Shown: positions 12,901 to 25,998, counted from the first letter of the stretch. The stretch: DNA of 64,000 nucleotides from Argentina anserina (GCF_933775445.1 NC_065877.1:28892001-28956000); one strand, 5' to 3'. Notes: generated by a model not told the origin, from the letters alone. A program made the numbers and translations.

Positions 12901-13323
12901 CAACTTGTGCAAGTTATCAGGAAATTTTCCAGTGAACCCATTTCTAGACAAGTTTAAGGTGTCAAGAAGACTACAATTGGCCAACTCCATGGGAATTTGG
13001 CCAGAGAAATTATTGACACCCAAAACAAGAGTCTGTAAGTGACTCAAGTTCCCAATTTCAGGTCCTAACTGACCAGAAATGCCATAACTAGAGACATTCA
13101 AGGCAAGCACATTATGGGCAGTGTCACATTGTATTCCTACCCATTTGCATGGTGTGGAATCAGAAAGATTCCAGCTTGAGGAAATGGGTTTGGGGACAAG
13201 AGTCCAGTGGTTTAAGAGGGACAGTAAGGTAAGCCCATCAGAGTTCAAACTAGTTACAGTGGTTATAGAAACAGAGAAGCACAAGAACAGGAACAGGATA
13301 TGGCAAAGAGAAAGCTCATGCAT
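9903..13323 (-). CDS. PEPR-like LRR receptor kinase, copy A, 2 exons, 1108 aa
   Basis: Exon 1 is 10347-13323 and exon 2 is 9903-10252, with a 94-base GT-AG intron inside the kinase domain (APE region). The protein has a signal peptide (about 1-25), an N-cap with the PCKWVGIQC cysteines, about 26 LRRs with the plant LxGxIP pattern, a cysteine-containing linker, one membrane helix (about 764-790) and a Ser/Thr kinase (about 824-1095). Kinase motifs are complete: GRGTHGTV, the AVKK lysine (about 848), HRD (about 944), DFG (about 964), APE-region and DVYSYG. Overall order and size match LRR-XI receptors of the PEPR1/PEPR2 type, which sense endogenous danger peptides at the plasma membrane and signal in immunity; the actual ligand here is unknown. 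It lies in tandem with copy B, same strand, 2.8 kb away. It has two more LRRs than B. Confidence 0.92.
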
Positions 13324-16126
13324 GGTATCTTAAGGTGAAGAGAACCAGAGGATAAGAATAATAAGGACAACTCACTGATGAGAAAAGCTGACAAAGAGGA
13401 GAGCTTTCGTTCTGGGCACAAATGGCAGCTACCTGCGGCTGAGTTGGGGTTTTGCAGAGAGTTGAAACTGTTGAGAGTTCCGGGTGAAGAAAGAGAGGAA
13501 TGAAGTGAGAGGTTGAAGAGTCTGTTTAGGCGGTTGGGGTTATATAGTGGCGGATAAGAGGACGCTGAAGCCATAAATAGGACGCGGTATGAGGTCTCCG
13601 GCACGTTTGAAAGACTCAAGTTTTACGGTTTCCAGAGTTCAGATCATTCTCTCTATTCAATCAGCACAAATTAAAGAGAAGATGGAGACTAACTAGAGAG
13701 GACTTGGATTTCTCTTTAAAATGTGGCCACAAATAAAAGCCCACACCGTACTACTATATTCAATTATTCATGAATGTGTAATCTAGAGAAATAATTATAT
13801 ATAGCGGGTATATATTAGTTGACCAATACTTTTAAATTTAGATTACACGTTGAATATATTAGTTGACCAATACTTCTAAATTTGGATTACTGTACGTGCA
13901 TGTGTGTACTGCCAAAATGATCAAATCTTTAGACAAAGACCGACGAGGGTAAAGTCCACTATTTGATTACTCTAAACATGAACTATGTAACTATTTCTTC
14001 TATAAATATAAACAACTCATTTTCAATTCTAGTAATAGACATGCAATTTTTTTTAATATTATAAGATACAGAATTTTTAAATCCGTACCAACCTCACTTT
14101 TATTTTGTTTTGCATTGAGGTCGTGTTTTAATTAAATGAACGATCGAAGACGGTTATTTAGTTTTGTATTAGAGTGAAACCTTCCAATGTAATGACTAAA
14201 TTCTCATCCTTATACAGTTATACGTTACAAGTCGGTTCATCTTCTATTTTCCAATCCATTGCTCCGGCCTCCGGCAAGAGTGTACAAGCAACATCGGAGT
14301 AGGCAATCCCGGTCGCCTTTATATGAATGCAAGGTGACAGAGAAAGACATGAAGCAGTCAAATTCAATGTGAAAGAAGAAGGCAAGTTGAGTTGTGTCTA
14401 CATGTGGTGTCCTAAGTTTGAAGTAAACCACTGTATTATAATGAAGGCCATGACTGCACCACACCCACGCCAACAACTCCTTACTAATCCTCCCGCTTCT
14501 GACTTTCCTATGATGTATCAGTTGGGTTTTTGCTTAATGATATTAAGTTTTTAACTAATCAAGCTTGAGGTCCTCGTGCATATTAAGATGGAAACAATAT
14601 TATATGTTATCATGAACATATAGTTCTGAAATCAAGGGGTGTGGTCAAACAGGTAGAGTACCATGGAACTGAGTCCTGTTTAACTTAAACCAACCAAGTG
14701 AACTAACAATAACAGGTAGAGTACCATGCAACGAAGTCCTGCATACCTTTGAACAGATTTACTAGATTTGAAACAAACAATTTGTTAGAATAATTTCAAA
14801 TTATAAAGAAGATGATAATTAGAATTGTGACTGATCACCACAATTCAAATATCAAAGGAGTCTCAATTATAGGAAACAGATTGGACGGTTGAGTTGGTGA
14901 AGCATTGTGTTGCTTAAAAACACCGATATGTTGTTAATTATTAGTATTAATTATATGCTTTGATTATCATAGCAAACCAAAAGGTGCTATTCTTTAGAAA
15001 GGTTGTTATCCCAAATTGAACGGGCATATATATTCATATATAAAAGGAGTGAGATGATGCAGATACGATAGATCAAGCTGTCCTATAATCTAAGTACTCA
15101 GTTTCTTTATAATCCCCGAACCTCTTGTTACTTTCAATTGAGTGTTTGGTTGTTCGTCGTAAGTGCAAGACGCTCATCAACAATAGTAGGACTGCTAGGC
15201 TTCATTGTATCACAAGGCTTATTTGTATTAATCCCTTTGCACACACAAGTGGTGGGAGCAAATATAGTCTGAAAGAAAGTGTTGTTACAACGTGGCTTGA
15301 AGCGATTAGTTCTATAGATTTGCCATAACCCACACACGGAACCTTCCTATATAACCAACACAATTGAAGAACACAAAATGAAATGCTATTTGCTACTAAG
15401 TACTAACTGGCTTCCAGTCCATCATATGATAGATTCGAGAAAATAAGATTCTTGCATTGCAAATGTCATGTACAAGATTTGCTTTACCTCTTGCAAAAAC
15501 TCCACATAATAATCATCTTTCCCCCAAATTTAGGTGTGCTACTTTTCTGTGATCCACTTAGAAGTGCTTTCTGTTCTGGAATTTCTGGATTTCGGTCTAC
15601 AACATTTTTTTAGCTTGATCTTGTTGCTGCAAGGGTAATATATGATCTTCCTCAACTACAAAATGACTATGAACATAAAATGGTAATTCTGATTAACTGT
15701 TGACGAAGCCAAGGATTGTGATTCAATAGTTTTAATAACGGGATGTCGAGAAACTACAGGTTCTGTGAATCTGTGTTCACTTGCTCCAGAATTTCTTCAA
15801 ACTTTCCATTTAGAAATCTACATCGATTGGTTTAAAAATTTCTAAGTGAATGGTTTTCTGAGAATAATTTAAAACATTTATAGAAGCAATGCAGTAACAG
15901 TTTAGGTCTTTTTTGAATATGTAAATGTTAATGGAAATTTTTCCTGCAGATTCAAAAGCTTAAATAGATGGTCAACATTAATGCTGTCTCTGCTGGAGAT
16001 ATCAGTCTTCCAATTCTTACTTTGTTGACTAAACTATGGATATGGCTACAAAGAGAGAATACAATTTCTATACAAATTCACATTATGATGAACTACTAAT
16101 GCATTAGAACTACATGTTAAACAAAG
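13324..16126. other. Intergenic region between the two LRR kinases
   Basis: The first 350 bases are the promoter and leader of copy A. The rest is AT-rich. I see a 44-base tandem duplication (13811-13898), a direct repeat of about 30 bases at 14649 and 14714, and a stretch near 15370-15425 that resembles one at 21520-21580. Short open frames here have no recognisable similarity. The end nearest copy B is its 3' UTR and resembles that of copy A. Confidence 0.5.
13540..13546 (-). promoter_or_regulatory. TATA box of LRR kinase copy A
   Basis: TATATAA reads on the minus strand about 217 bases before the start codon. The aligned place before copy B (19577-19583) reads TATTTAA within the same CACTA...CCCCAACC surroundings, so the two promoters are homologous but their TATA elements differ. 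The function is inferred from position. Confidence 0.5.
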
Positions 16127-19100
16127 CTAGAATTTTCTGCTACTCGTTGGGGAATTCACATCCAATAATTGCTTGACAACATCTCTCATCGTTGGTCGCT
16201 TTTTCGGATCACTATGAGTACAGCTGAGAGCCACCAGAAGTACATCGCCAACCTGGTCTCTGATGCTTGAGTCCCGAAGTTCTTCCACAAGGCTCGAATC
16301 AACAATCCTATCAATTTTTTCTGTGCCACTCCACACTGATCTAACCCATCCTAAAATGTCAGTTTGATCATTAAAACATGGATCCAATGCCTTCTTTCTA
16401 GTTATCAGCTCAAGTAAAACAATCCCATAACTGTACACATCAGACTCCACACTGTTTGCTGTTCTGATTGCATTTTCTGTGACAAACAACGAAAAAATTA
16501 GTTCTGATCAAAGACTTGTAAGTAGAAACTTTATAAACCATAGAAAGACAAAGAAGAATTACCTGGTGCCATATATCCAGTCGTACCAACAACTGAGATG
16601 GACACCGATGAAGGAGAAGACTGATCCAAAAGTTTAGCAATACCAAAATCAGCAACGTGAGCTTCCATATCAGAGTCTAAGAGAATATTCATTGGCTTGA
16701 TATCTCGATGCACTATTGGGGGATCACAATCATAATGGAGATATTCCAAAGCGTATGCAGTTCCCAGTGCTATCTTGTAGCGGACACTCCACTCCAGTAT
16801 AAGTGGTGGACTACTTTCATGTAAAACATCATGAAGGCTACCATTTGGTATGTATCTATACAAGATTAAGCCATAGTCCTGTCTTGACCAAAAGTCTTCC
16901 AATTTAACCAGATTCCGGTGCTTGATCTTCCCAAGGGTTTGAAGTTCTCTAACCATGCTCAAACGCCTCCCTTCATGCCCTGCAAATACAAGCTTCTTGA
17001 CAGCAAAATCTTTGTCTTCACTTAAAGAAGCTCTATAAACAGTTCCATGGGCTCCTCTCCCAATAATGTATCTATCATTGAGGTTCTCAGTAGCCTCCAA
17101 GACTTTGGAGAGTAAGGAAGTTGGACCCTCTCGAGCTGAGACCCCAAGCTCCTGTTTAGTCCTTCTGCTCAAGCAAAACAAAAACACCAGTAGATACAGC
17201 AGGGAAACAACAAGTATTGATGATCCGAGGGCTATAAATGCAATTCCCACTTTGCTAAGTCCTTTCGGCTTGCTTGATGGACTATTACAGAGCTTAATAG
17301 TGTTGTTTCCGGCACAAGTGAAGCCACATGAAGGAAGGTAGCTGACACATAAGGAGGGGTTGCTGGAAAAGTAAAATGAGGATAAATTCAACAGGTTCAT
17401 CAGTGTTTCTGGTACTGCACCGGTGAAGCTGTTGACTGAAACATTGACCCCAGTTAATGATTTCATCCCATCAAGAACTCTTAAACTCCCTGTCAAGTTG
17501 TTATGAGATAAATCTAGCCGCTGTAGCATGGTCAGCTTTCCAATCTCTGGGGGAACCTCACCTGTCAATGCATTACTGCTAAGGTTCAGAGCATAAAACA
17601 AATTTGGCAGTGCTCCAACTGATGATGGAATCACACCTCCGAACAAATTTCCACCAAGTTGTAGCTCCGAAAGCTTTACAAATTTTGACAAGAACATTGG
17701 AATGCCTCCAGTAAACCTGTTCTCACTTAATACCAATTTAGATAAACCTATCCAACTACCCAAACTCGAAGGAATGGAGCCATTCAAAAGATTAGACCCC
17801 ACATCAAACTGCTGCATTTTGGTACAATTGGATAGGCTAGTAGGCAAAGCACCCACCAATCTGTTGTGGGAAAGATCCAAGGCTTGAAGATCAGCAAGGT
17901 GCCCAAGCTCCTCTGGTATAACTCCGGTTAACTTATTCATGGACAAGTTGATGGTGGTGAGGTTTCTACAGTTTCCCAAGCTTGATGGAATTTCTCCACT
18001 AATCTTATTGCTGCTGATGTCCATAAGTGAAAGGTTGGAATTTTTCACAAATTGTGGAAGAACTCCAATCAAGTTATTCTGTTGGAGTCTTAACCTCCAA
18101 AGAGTTGAACAACTTCCAACATCAGAAGGTATGGGACCTTGAAATTGGTTGAACCCCATATTCAATACCATTAGCTGCTTTCCATGGCAAAGACTTGAAG
18201 GGATGCTACCATTGAACCGGTTGTACATGAAATCTATCTGCTCTAAGCTGCTGTTGATCCCCAAAGCTTTAGGTACACCTCCATAAAACTGGTTGTTATA
18301 CAATGTGATTCTTTTCAGTTGCTTCAGCTCAATCATCTCTATAGGTAACTCCCCAGTGAGGTTATTCATGTAGAGATGAACATATTGAAGAGTCTGAATC
18401 CTCCATATGCTAACTGGAATTTCACCAGTTAAGTTGTTTTGAAATAACTCAAGGTCCTCCAAGCTGGTCAACATTCCCAATTCATCAGGAATTTCTCCAA
18501 CAAGTTGGTTCGTATACAATTGTAGTCCGGTCAAGGACTTACAATTACCAAGTTCTGGAGGTATTTTCCCAGACAGCTGATTCTCAGGAAGGTACAACAG
18601 TTGTAACTTATCTAGTAGGCCAAAGGAAGAAGGTATTGGAGCAACTAATTGGTTAACTGCAGCTGAAAATTCCTCTAGACCAGTACAATTTCCAAGGGCT
18701 GAAGGAAGACTTCCACTAAAATTATTGGATGACAAATCCAAGAAAACCAAGTTCTTGCAATTTTCTGAGCCAAAAGAAATGCTTCCCTCAAGACTATTAT
18801 CCCTGACTTGTATAATAGACAGGTTCTTAAGGTTGTTCAAACTCTCCGGCAAAACTCCACTCAACTGGTTAAAACTCAAATCCAATTCCACAAGTTGGCT
18901 ACAATTTCCAATAGATGAAGGAATCTGTCCTTCCAGAAAATTATCACTCAATCTCAAGTACTGTAAACTCCTCAACTCATGCAAATTATCAGGTACTTTT
19001 CCACTAAACCCATTTCCAGACAAATCTAAGGTCTCAAGAAGACTACAACTAGCCAACTCCAAGGGGATCTGGCCTGAAAAATTATTGAAACTCAAAACAA

Positions 19101-19389
19101 GAGTCTGTAAGCGACTCAAGTTCCCAATTTCAGGTCCTAACTGACCATAAATGTCATAACTAGAGACATTCAAGGCAAAAACATGGAGGGCAGGGTCACA
19201 TTCTACTCCTACCCATTTGCAAGGTGTGGAATCAGAAAGAATCCAGCTTGAAGAAATGGGTTCGGGGACCGAAGTCCAGTGGTTTAAGAGGGACAGTAAA
19301 GCAAGCCCATCAGAGCTCAAACTAGTTACACTGTTTATAGAAACAGAGAAGCACAAGAGCAAGAACAAGAAATGGCACTGCCTATGCAT
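16127..19389 (-). CDS. PEPR-like LRR receptor kinase, copy B, 2 exons, 1058 aa
   Basis: Exon 1 is 16563-19389 and exon 2 is 16127-16476; the intron position and phase are identical to copy A. Signal peptide, N-cap (PCKWVGVEC), LRRs, linker, membrane helix (about 714-740) and kinase (about 774-1045) are all open, with GRGAHGTV, AVKK, HRD, DFG and DVYSYG present. It is 50 residues shorter than A: two in the signal peptide and exactly 48 (two 24-residue LRRs) missing after the NFLEGQIP repeat. The C-terminal third is almost identical to A while much of the LRR part has diverged, mostly at solvent-exposed positions. It is likely a plasma-membrane receptor with a ligand preference that may differ from A. 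The leader and promoter are homologous to those of A. Confidence 0.92.
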
Positions 19390-22087
19390 TGTTAATGCAG
19401 AGTGAAGAGAGTGAAGAAGAAGGAGCTACTCACTGGTGAGAAAAGTTGACAAAGATGAGAGCTTCGTTTCTGGGCAGAAATGGCAGCCACTTTCGGTTGA
19501 GTTCTACAGTTTCGGCCTTTTGGGTGAAGAAGGAGAGAAATGAAGAATGAAGAATCTGTGTAGTAGTCGGTTGGGGTTAAATAGTGGTGGAAGCAAGTCA
19601 AGCAACGAAAGAACGCGGTCTGAGGCCTCTGTGCCTTCAAAGACCAGTCATGATTATACTGACAAAGAGAAGAAGATGGAGGACTTTCTCTCTTGTTCTT
19701 CTGCGTGTGAAATGTGAACACCTAATTCTGACCAAAAATAGAGAAGAATGATATTTGGAGTAAAATGTGTAGACCCAATAGATCATGAAAATAAATTTGT
19801 TGTTTACTCGTATCATACCTATTATATGTCAATTATCTTAAATAAATGTCAAAGAGTCAATTATCTTAAATAAATGTTAAAGGTCTTTAATAATATTATA
19901 ATTATAAATTTATTAAGAAAAAAAACACTTATTTAAAATGGTGACATAATAAGAATGAACATAATATGAGTGAACGAAAAATTTGATTTCATCAATTATA
20001 ATTACATAATAAAAAAGAAAAAAAAAAGAAAAAACGGATCACAATCACAACTTTTGTGGTACCAAGTTGAGATGCAACACCTTTACTCTCAAGTCTTGTA
20101 CCAATTAGAAAGACCAACAACCCCAATCTCACCTAATTCCTTTTGAATTTAGGGGAGATTTTACATAAGAACTTAGTAGACCAACAATCATAAGATCAAA
20201 TGAGAATCAGGCGATATTAATTATGGTTCATAAAATTTTTCTTAGTAGCGTATCATCTAATTGACCAATTAGTTGGAAATTCAAACCCTAAAATGAATTT
20301 AGAAATTTAGAAAGTAGTTTACAATTTCATCCTCTCGAAAAGATTGAATTGGGTCGTCTTCTCCACCAAGAATGTTAGGCAATTCCGGTAGCACCAAAGC
20401 AAGGTGGAACAGGTGATAGAGACGGTGATCGATCGAATTGAATGTGAAAGAAAGCATAAAGTGTCTATGCGTGCTCTTACAAGTTTCGACTTTCAAGTAT
20501 AATAATATGGGCCATGATTTGCACACAACTACACCAAGATTAAATTAGATTCATAAGCTTCATGTCCTCATGTATCATGTATGTATATATATTATAAGAG
20601 ACCATTGTGAGTTATATTCATATTTCATTAACATGTGCCAAAAATTATAACTATTTTTTCAGTCGAGACTTTACTGACATAATTACATGTATCATTCGGC
20701 AGCTGCACGATCCACATGGTACATGCCGCACATACACGAATGTACCAAACTACCAATTTTGAATACATTCTCTTCTGCATTGATGTGATTGCAGGTAATA
20801 CCGTAATATGATCTTCCTACCTCTAAGCAATGAACATTAATAACATAATCTAGTAAAGGGTCATGTTAAAAGATGAAACTTGACTACCTCTTTTTCTATG
20901 TAGCTATTGAGGGAATGCAAAGAACTCAGATCATCAACCTTCTATCTATTTTTATAACTCTAATTGGGTGTGAGACTGCAACTACGGAGTTTAGATGACA
21001 GAACAAAGTAAGAATGGTTAATCAGACGCGAAAGCTTTGCTTCAAATGGCATGGAGACACAAGCATGATTTTCAATGTTATGGAAACAAAAATCACAATT
21101 TCGAGAGTTAGTGTGGTTTTCCATTAATCAGATACACCTGATACAATTAGGTGAGGAAAAACAAAAATCAGAACTTCAACATCAACCCAAATAAGCCAAT
21201 AACTATTCTTAAATCCTAATCATATTCTATTTTAATTACTAAATTGCAATTTGAGCAGTTTTAAATGGTTAAAAGAAACATATGACTACAGATAGGTCTA
21301 TATATATATAATCTAGAAGCAGCAATTGCTTTATATACGAGTATATAGTTTTGAATCCAAGAGCTTTATATGGTCAGAAAGTTAGAGTCAACAAAGGCAT
21401 GCATAACTTGAACTAATTTAGAACTGAACAAACTGCTCCACAAAAGGAAGGCCTCTAATCACCATGAAAAGCTTAATTATGCATAGAAAATATATACCAG
21501 ATCAAGAAGAATGAAACTGGGGAACACAACAAAATGAGGTGCTATATTTGCCACTAACTAGCTTCCAGTCCATCATAACACAAGTTCCACAAATCGATAT
21601 CTTCATATTAGTTTCGTATGAGTAATCAGGAAGAAGCAACGTAAATAGATGACACTCCTAGCACCAGCTGCACCACTTCAATGGAATCAACTAAACTAGT
21701 GATAAACTTTACAAAAGGCCATATGTTTCTTTCTTTCAGTAAAATATTGTCATTTATCTGAAAACAATGGGATTAGGATGATCAAGAATCAGTTCGAGTA
21801 ATTAATTATGAAAAAATCAGTCAAATAAGAGGTGCTAAAACTGGTTTTCCACCATAAAAAAAAGCTAGCTAGCCTTTCATGATTTACATGTAAGTTACCA
21901 CATCTGCATGCATACCGGAGTTGACACTTCATGATCAATGGATTTCCTTGAAATAATTTTTGAACCATGATCAACCATAACAATATTTCTCTGTAACTCA
22001 TAAATCACCTGTGACTATAGCTTGAGAGAGCAAGATATATAGGTTATTTGATACATACACCACCATGACTTACATCCTTCACGCTAG
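19390..22087. other. Intergenic region upstream of LRR kinase B
   Basis: The first 300 bases are the promoter and leader of copy B. From about 19.75 kb the DNA is very AT-rich with A-runs and no recognised genes. The segment at about 21515-21590 resembles both 15368-15425 and the tail of the DCL2 pseudogene (22081-22110), so it may be a leftover of a duplicated DCL2 3' end. Short frames at 20299-20526 and 21789-22001 carry no recognisable domain. Confidence 0.45.
19577..19583 (-). promoter_or_regulatory. TATA-like box of LRR kinase copy B
   Basis: TATTTAA on the minus strand, about 188 bases before the start codon. It is positionally equivalent to the TATATAA box of copy A in otherwise matching sequence, and weaker by consensus. 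Confidence 0.4.
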
Positions 22088-24039
22088 CTAGTTTCCAGAG
22101 TCCATTATGTAATATGAGCACTCTTTCAAGGACCTCAAAACTTCTTTACTTGCCATTTTAATCGCCATCTTCTTATCAGAAGATGTTGATATATGCTTGT
22201 ATGTGAATCCATTAGCTTCAACCTCAATAGTGATTGTAACCATATCATTTTGGTATGATTTTAATGGCTTCTTCATGTCATAATGCATTTTGTCGCAAAG
22301 TTCATACAGCTCTCTAACAGGATGGAGTTTTATCGTTTCTGGAGTAACCAATGGCTCTAAGAGAGGACGTATACTCTGAAATACAATATTCTAATCATAT
22401 CCAGAGTCAACGTAAATTTCCCCTGCTAGAGACTATAATATCTGCAAGCACCTGTTAAAAACAAGGAGAAGTGAAAAACTTCTGCGGATAACTACTTCAC
22501 AAGGGAATACATTGTTAATTGGGAAGCAAATTTGTTGCCCACCCCTACACATTGCCAATCAATAATAGAAGGCCTCACTTTGGTCCCTGGGAGCAGCAGA
22601 TAAACAAATCCAAGATTTTCTCCCAAAGAACACTAAAATTTCTTCAACTTTTTCGAGTTGTGATCAATTAGAATTCCGAAAATTGTGGTTTGAAATCTTC
22701 TACAGGTGAGTACCTACCGGATAAAATTAATCAGAAACGCTAACACATTAATGCATAAACTAGAAACCTTATGAAGAAAGGGAAAATATTACCTGCTCAG
22801 CATTCAATTGAATCTCACCACTATATTTGAAGTTCACTTTTAAACAACCACTGCCAAATTCTAACTCAGAATTCCAATTTGTAATATCGCAATCAAGCTT
22901 ACTTCTCAGACAAAGCACAACATCATTAACTGGAATCTTATTGTCAAAATTCTGATTCAGCTCAATTGTGTACCAGCAATGTTCTAAATATCCCGATATA
23001 TTCTCGATATATCCCCGATATATCTCCGATATTAAGAAAACGATACGATAAGTTGCTTATCGGTCTATTATATCGGTCAACTAGAAAAATCGAGTCAAAT
23101 GACGATATATCAGGTCAAACCGAGTTTGACCCGATATATCGGTGTTTTTTTTTAAATGAAAGTTTCGTCGATAGCATTCGATGAGAAGAGAGTTTTATGA
23201 TAAATAATCACCTCTATTTTTATTAATTAATAATATTTATGTATTTTAATTGTCAAAACAATCAAATATTTTTTTTATAAAGTTTATTTAGTACATTTAC
23301 TTCTTTAAGTTTTATTTTCTCAAATTTATTTGGTATATTTTGATGTATATGTTTATAAATATATTAAATTTAATTAAAAATTAGCAAAAACGATAAATCC
23401 GATATAATCCGATATATCTAGATATATCCCCGTTATATCCTTATTTTATAAAACCGATACGATGACAATAACCGCTATTTAGACCATTGTGTACCGGTGA
23501 TACAACATAATATTATCATTAGCATCATTTGAGCACGGTTTGACCAATTCACTTGGGACATAACACGGTTGCTCTTCTTCATAATGCTCATGGTCTGCAC
23601 ATAAAATTTTATTGAAATGAACAGAATCAACCTTAGAATTCATGTGTCCAAGTTCATGAATTGCATTCCAGTAAAACAGGTCTTGCTTCCCACCTATACC
23701 AAAATATACCTTATAAGGCAGATTATACCTTTTGATTTTATGGGGGAAGCAGTCATTCCAAATATTCTTGGAAGATCAGATTGACCAAATTGTAACTGAT
23801 GATGAAAATATTCCGGCATATGTATCACCAAAATCTTTTAAAGCACTACATTGCTAGAGAAGAGGTTTTTGTTAACAGAGCTCTCAGCCTCTCACCTTCA
23901 TAATGCATGCATATGGGTGGTGGTTACTCCTCGCATGATGGCATTCATCCATAATTAAACCCTTTACCATGCTTAGTTTCTTCTTTAAATGATGCCTCAA
24001 ATTATTAAGCAGCATTACAGCGGGAGTCATCACAAGCAC
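22088..24039 (-). pseudogene. DCL2: Dicer-like 2 (DCL2) pseudogene, internally deleted
   Basis: Read on the minus strand, three islands of DCL2 coding sequence are seen. First, 24039-23896 is a clean 48-codon helicase exon with splice sites on both sides (VLVMTPAV, and the DECHHA box). Second, about 23735-23496 continuing at 22974-22793 is the segment before and into the PAZ region (EEQPCYVPSELV ... NVDDV-type IPVNDVVLCLRSKL ... LNAEQ). It is split by a 511-base insertion. Third, 22451-22088 has the end of RNase IIIb (SLAGEIYVDSGYD) and the C-terminal dsRNA-binding domain (LHPVRELYELC, TSTSSDKKMAIKMA). Helicase C, RNase IIIa and most of IIIb are missing. One base is lost after VLADII and a TAG lies after GYD. 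DCL2 makes 22-nt small RNAs in antiviral defence; this copy cannot. Its N-terminal exon was not found. Confidence 0.85.
22975..23485. mobile_element. Non-autonomous DNA transposon (MITE) inside the DCL2 pseudogene exon
   Basis: The insert of 511 bases is flanked by the 10-base direct repeat ATTGTGTACC (22965-22974 and 23486-23495). Its ends share a short inverted motif (TCTAAATA), and both ends are rich in repeated CGATATATC words. A 9-10-base target duplication suggests a Mutator-like MITE, but the terminal inverted repeats are short and imperfect, so the superfamily is uncertain. It has no coding capacity. Confidence 0.65.
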
Positions 24040-25998
24040 CTGTAATTGAAAAGCCAAAAATACTTACAAAGATGCTATGAATGAAAGAAATTTAAGAAAT
24101 AAACACCATCTGGTAAAACTGAAATTTGAAGTTGGAATGAGTTTGGAAATCTTTTTGTAACTGGGAGTATATCAAATCAATTGTTTCACAATGACTATAA
24201 TCGTGTGTTGCTTGAACCTAAGAACCTCAGAGAGAAATTATATCAGGAAGAGTTGGGCAGTTGGCTACTTGGCGAAGACTACCAACAAGAATATTTTCTA
24301 AGCTTAACCTTTTAAGCGACACCACTTTCGTACGGTTATGAGGCGGGGCGGTTGTGGCGGTCCGGCGCAATGGGTCGTCTGCCAGTGATCCAGGGGTTTA
24401 AAAAAACACCACCACTTCAGAGATGTAGTAATTTCTCCTCTGTTTATACCCTTGAATCCTCAAACAGTCAAAACTTATCTTCATCACTCCGCAAATCCTT
24501 TGCAAACGTTGAACTTTTCATCACTCATAAACTATAGACGCAACCCAATATTTGAAGTTTCAGGGTAAGCCAAATCTTCAATTGATGTATGACAATTTCA
24601 TATGTAGCTTGAGGATGAAAGTATCTTAATATCAGTTATATGTAGCTTTGAATCCTAAAAACATTCAGTAAATTTACACCAATGAGATACCCGTTTGCCA
24701 TTTCAGAAAATAAAAGTAATTTGATCGTAGTTACCCACAAGAAGTCCACAATACCATATCTACATAGAGGAGTTTAGTGAGAAAATTGCATTTGATTTTA
24801 CGTACTGTTCTTCACTTTGGCAAACAAGGTAGATTAGGTGCTTGAGATTGCCTTGCAACAATTGAAGTGCAACAAACCCACTCATTGATAGCACATCAAC
24901 ATGACAAGTACAGAGAATGGCAATAACAATTGCAAGAGGCAAAGTGAAATTAGTCAACAATCTCAAACACCACCAGATGACATTCAAATGCAAATACACA
25001 CTTCTGTTCTTCCTCTTTTATTTTTTTTTTTCCGGTTTCCATGTATATTCACACCCCCTACAAAATTCATTTCACTTACAAAACATCAGTAGCACCCACG
25101 TAACAACTAATAGTTCAGCAATATTAGCTTGGACTTGCATGTATTAAAACATGCGGACTAGAAACTAACACCCGCGAATAATGAAATTCTCATTCAGAGT
25201 TAAATGTCAGTCTTCTATTCTTAAGGCAGCTTCACCGACATACAGAAAATCAAGCTTGATAAATGAGAATTAACTTCCATACGTGGTGCATCAGTCAGAT
25301 AGTAACCTTTGCCTAGTGAAGTAATATTACCTGAAACAAAACGGCAGCTGCAAGCAAAACTTTGACCTCCTCAAATGAACAGGGCTTTGTCATTTTGTAT
25401 TGATAACTCCTGTATATAAATGACAGCATATAATTCCCAACAGCTTTTTGAAAAGTTATGATTTGAAGATCTTGAATGCTAAAACAGCTACTAGCTCCTT
25501 GCTTCAACGATGACCTATGAATTAGTATGTCGTGGTGATGGGAATGACATGATAGTGTGACATCCTAAGTTTTCAAACAACCTAATATAAGTTATGACAT
25601 GAAACAGATGAGAACCAACCTTCAGATGATTTTCCGAGTCAAGAGAATTAATCAAACCCATGTAGAAAGATAGGTATAGAGCAACATGTCTAATTAGACG
25701 TGCATTCCTAGTATTGATGTACATAATATGAAGAAAAACACACTCAAATCCTACAGATGATAACAGTAATTTAGCCCCTAACATCCAGGAATTAACACAC
25801 TGATTATAAATGCATGTCTCAAATCAGTATAACACAACCAAATGGTATGTTCATGATGCCACTGTGCATTCATTCACATGAATAGAGATGATAATGCTGA
25901 TGACGTGACTATGAAATGGATGCATGCGCAGCAAGATGCATCCTATCATGTGGTTGTGTTTTTCGGTAGCATAAGAAACAGAGTACATCCCCTTCAAG
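24040..25998. other. Intergenic region between DCL2 pseudogene and the RRM gene
   Basis: This includes the 3' UTR of the RRM gene near its right end. A short GC-rich patch is seen at 24340-24400. The N-terminal exon of DCL2 would be expected here but was not recognised. Open frames (24352-24537, 24760-25147, 25313-25784) show no known domain. Confidence 0.5.

Noticed and set aside
13263..13619. 118-codon minus frame overlapping the start of LRR kinase A, and a similar one at 19392-19721
   Set aside because: They cover the leader and promoter, start before the TATA box, and their protein sequences are not conserved between the two copies.
24060..25400. N-terminal DCL2 exon
   Set aside because: Searched on the minus strand for the helicase Walker A exon; nothing with the GSGKT motif was found.
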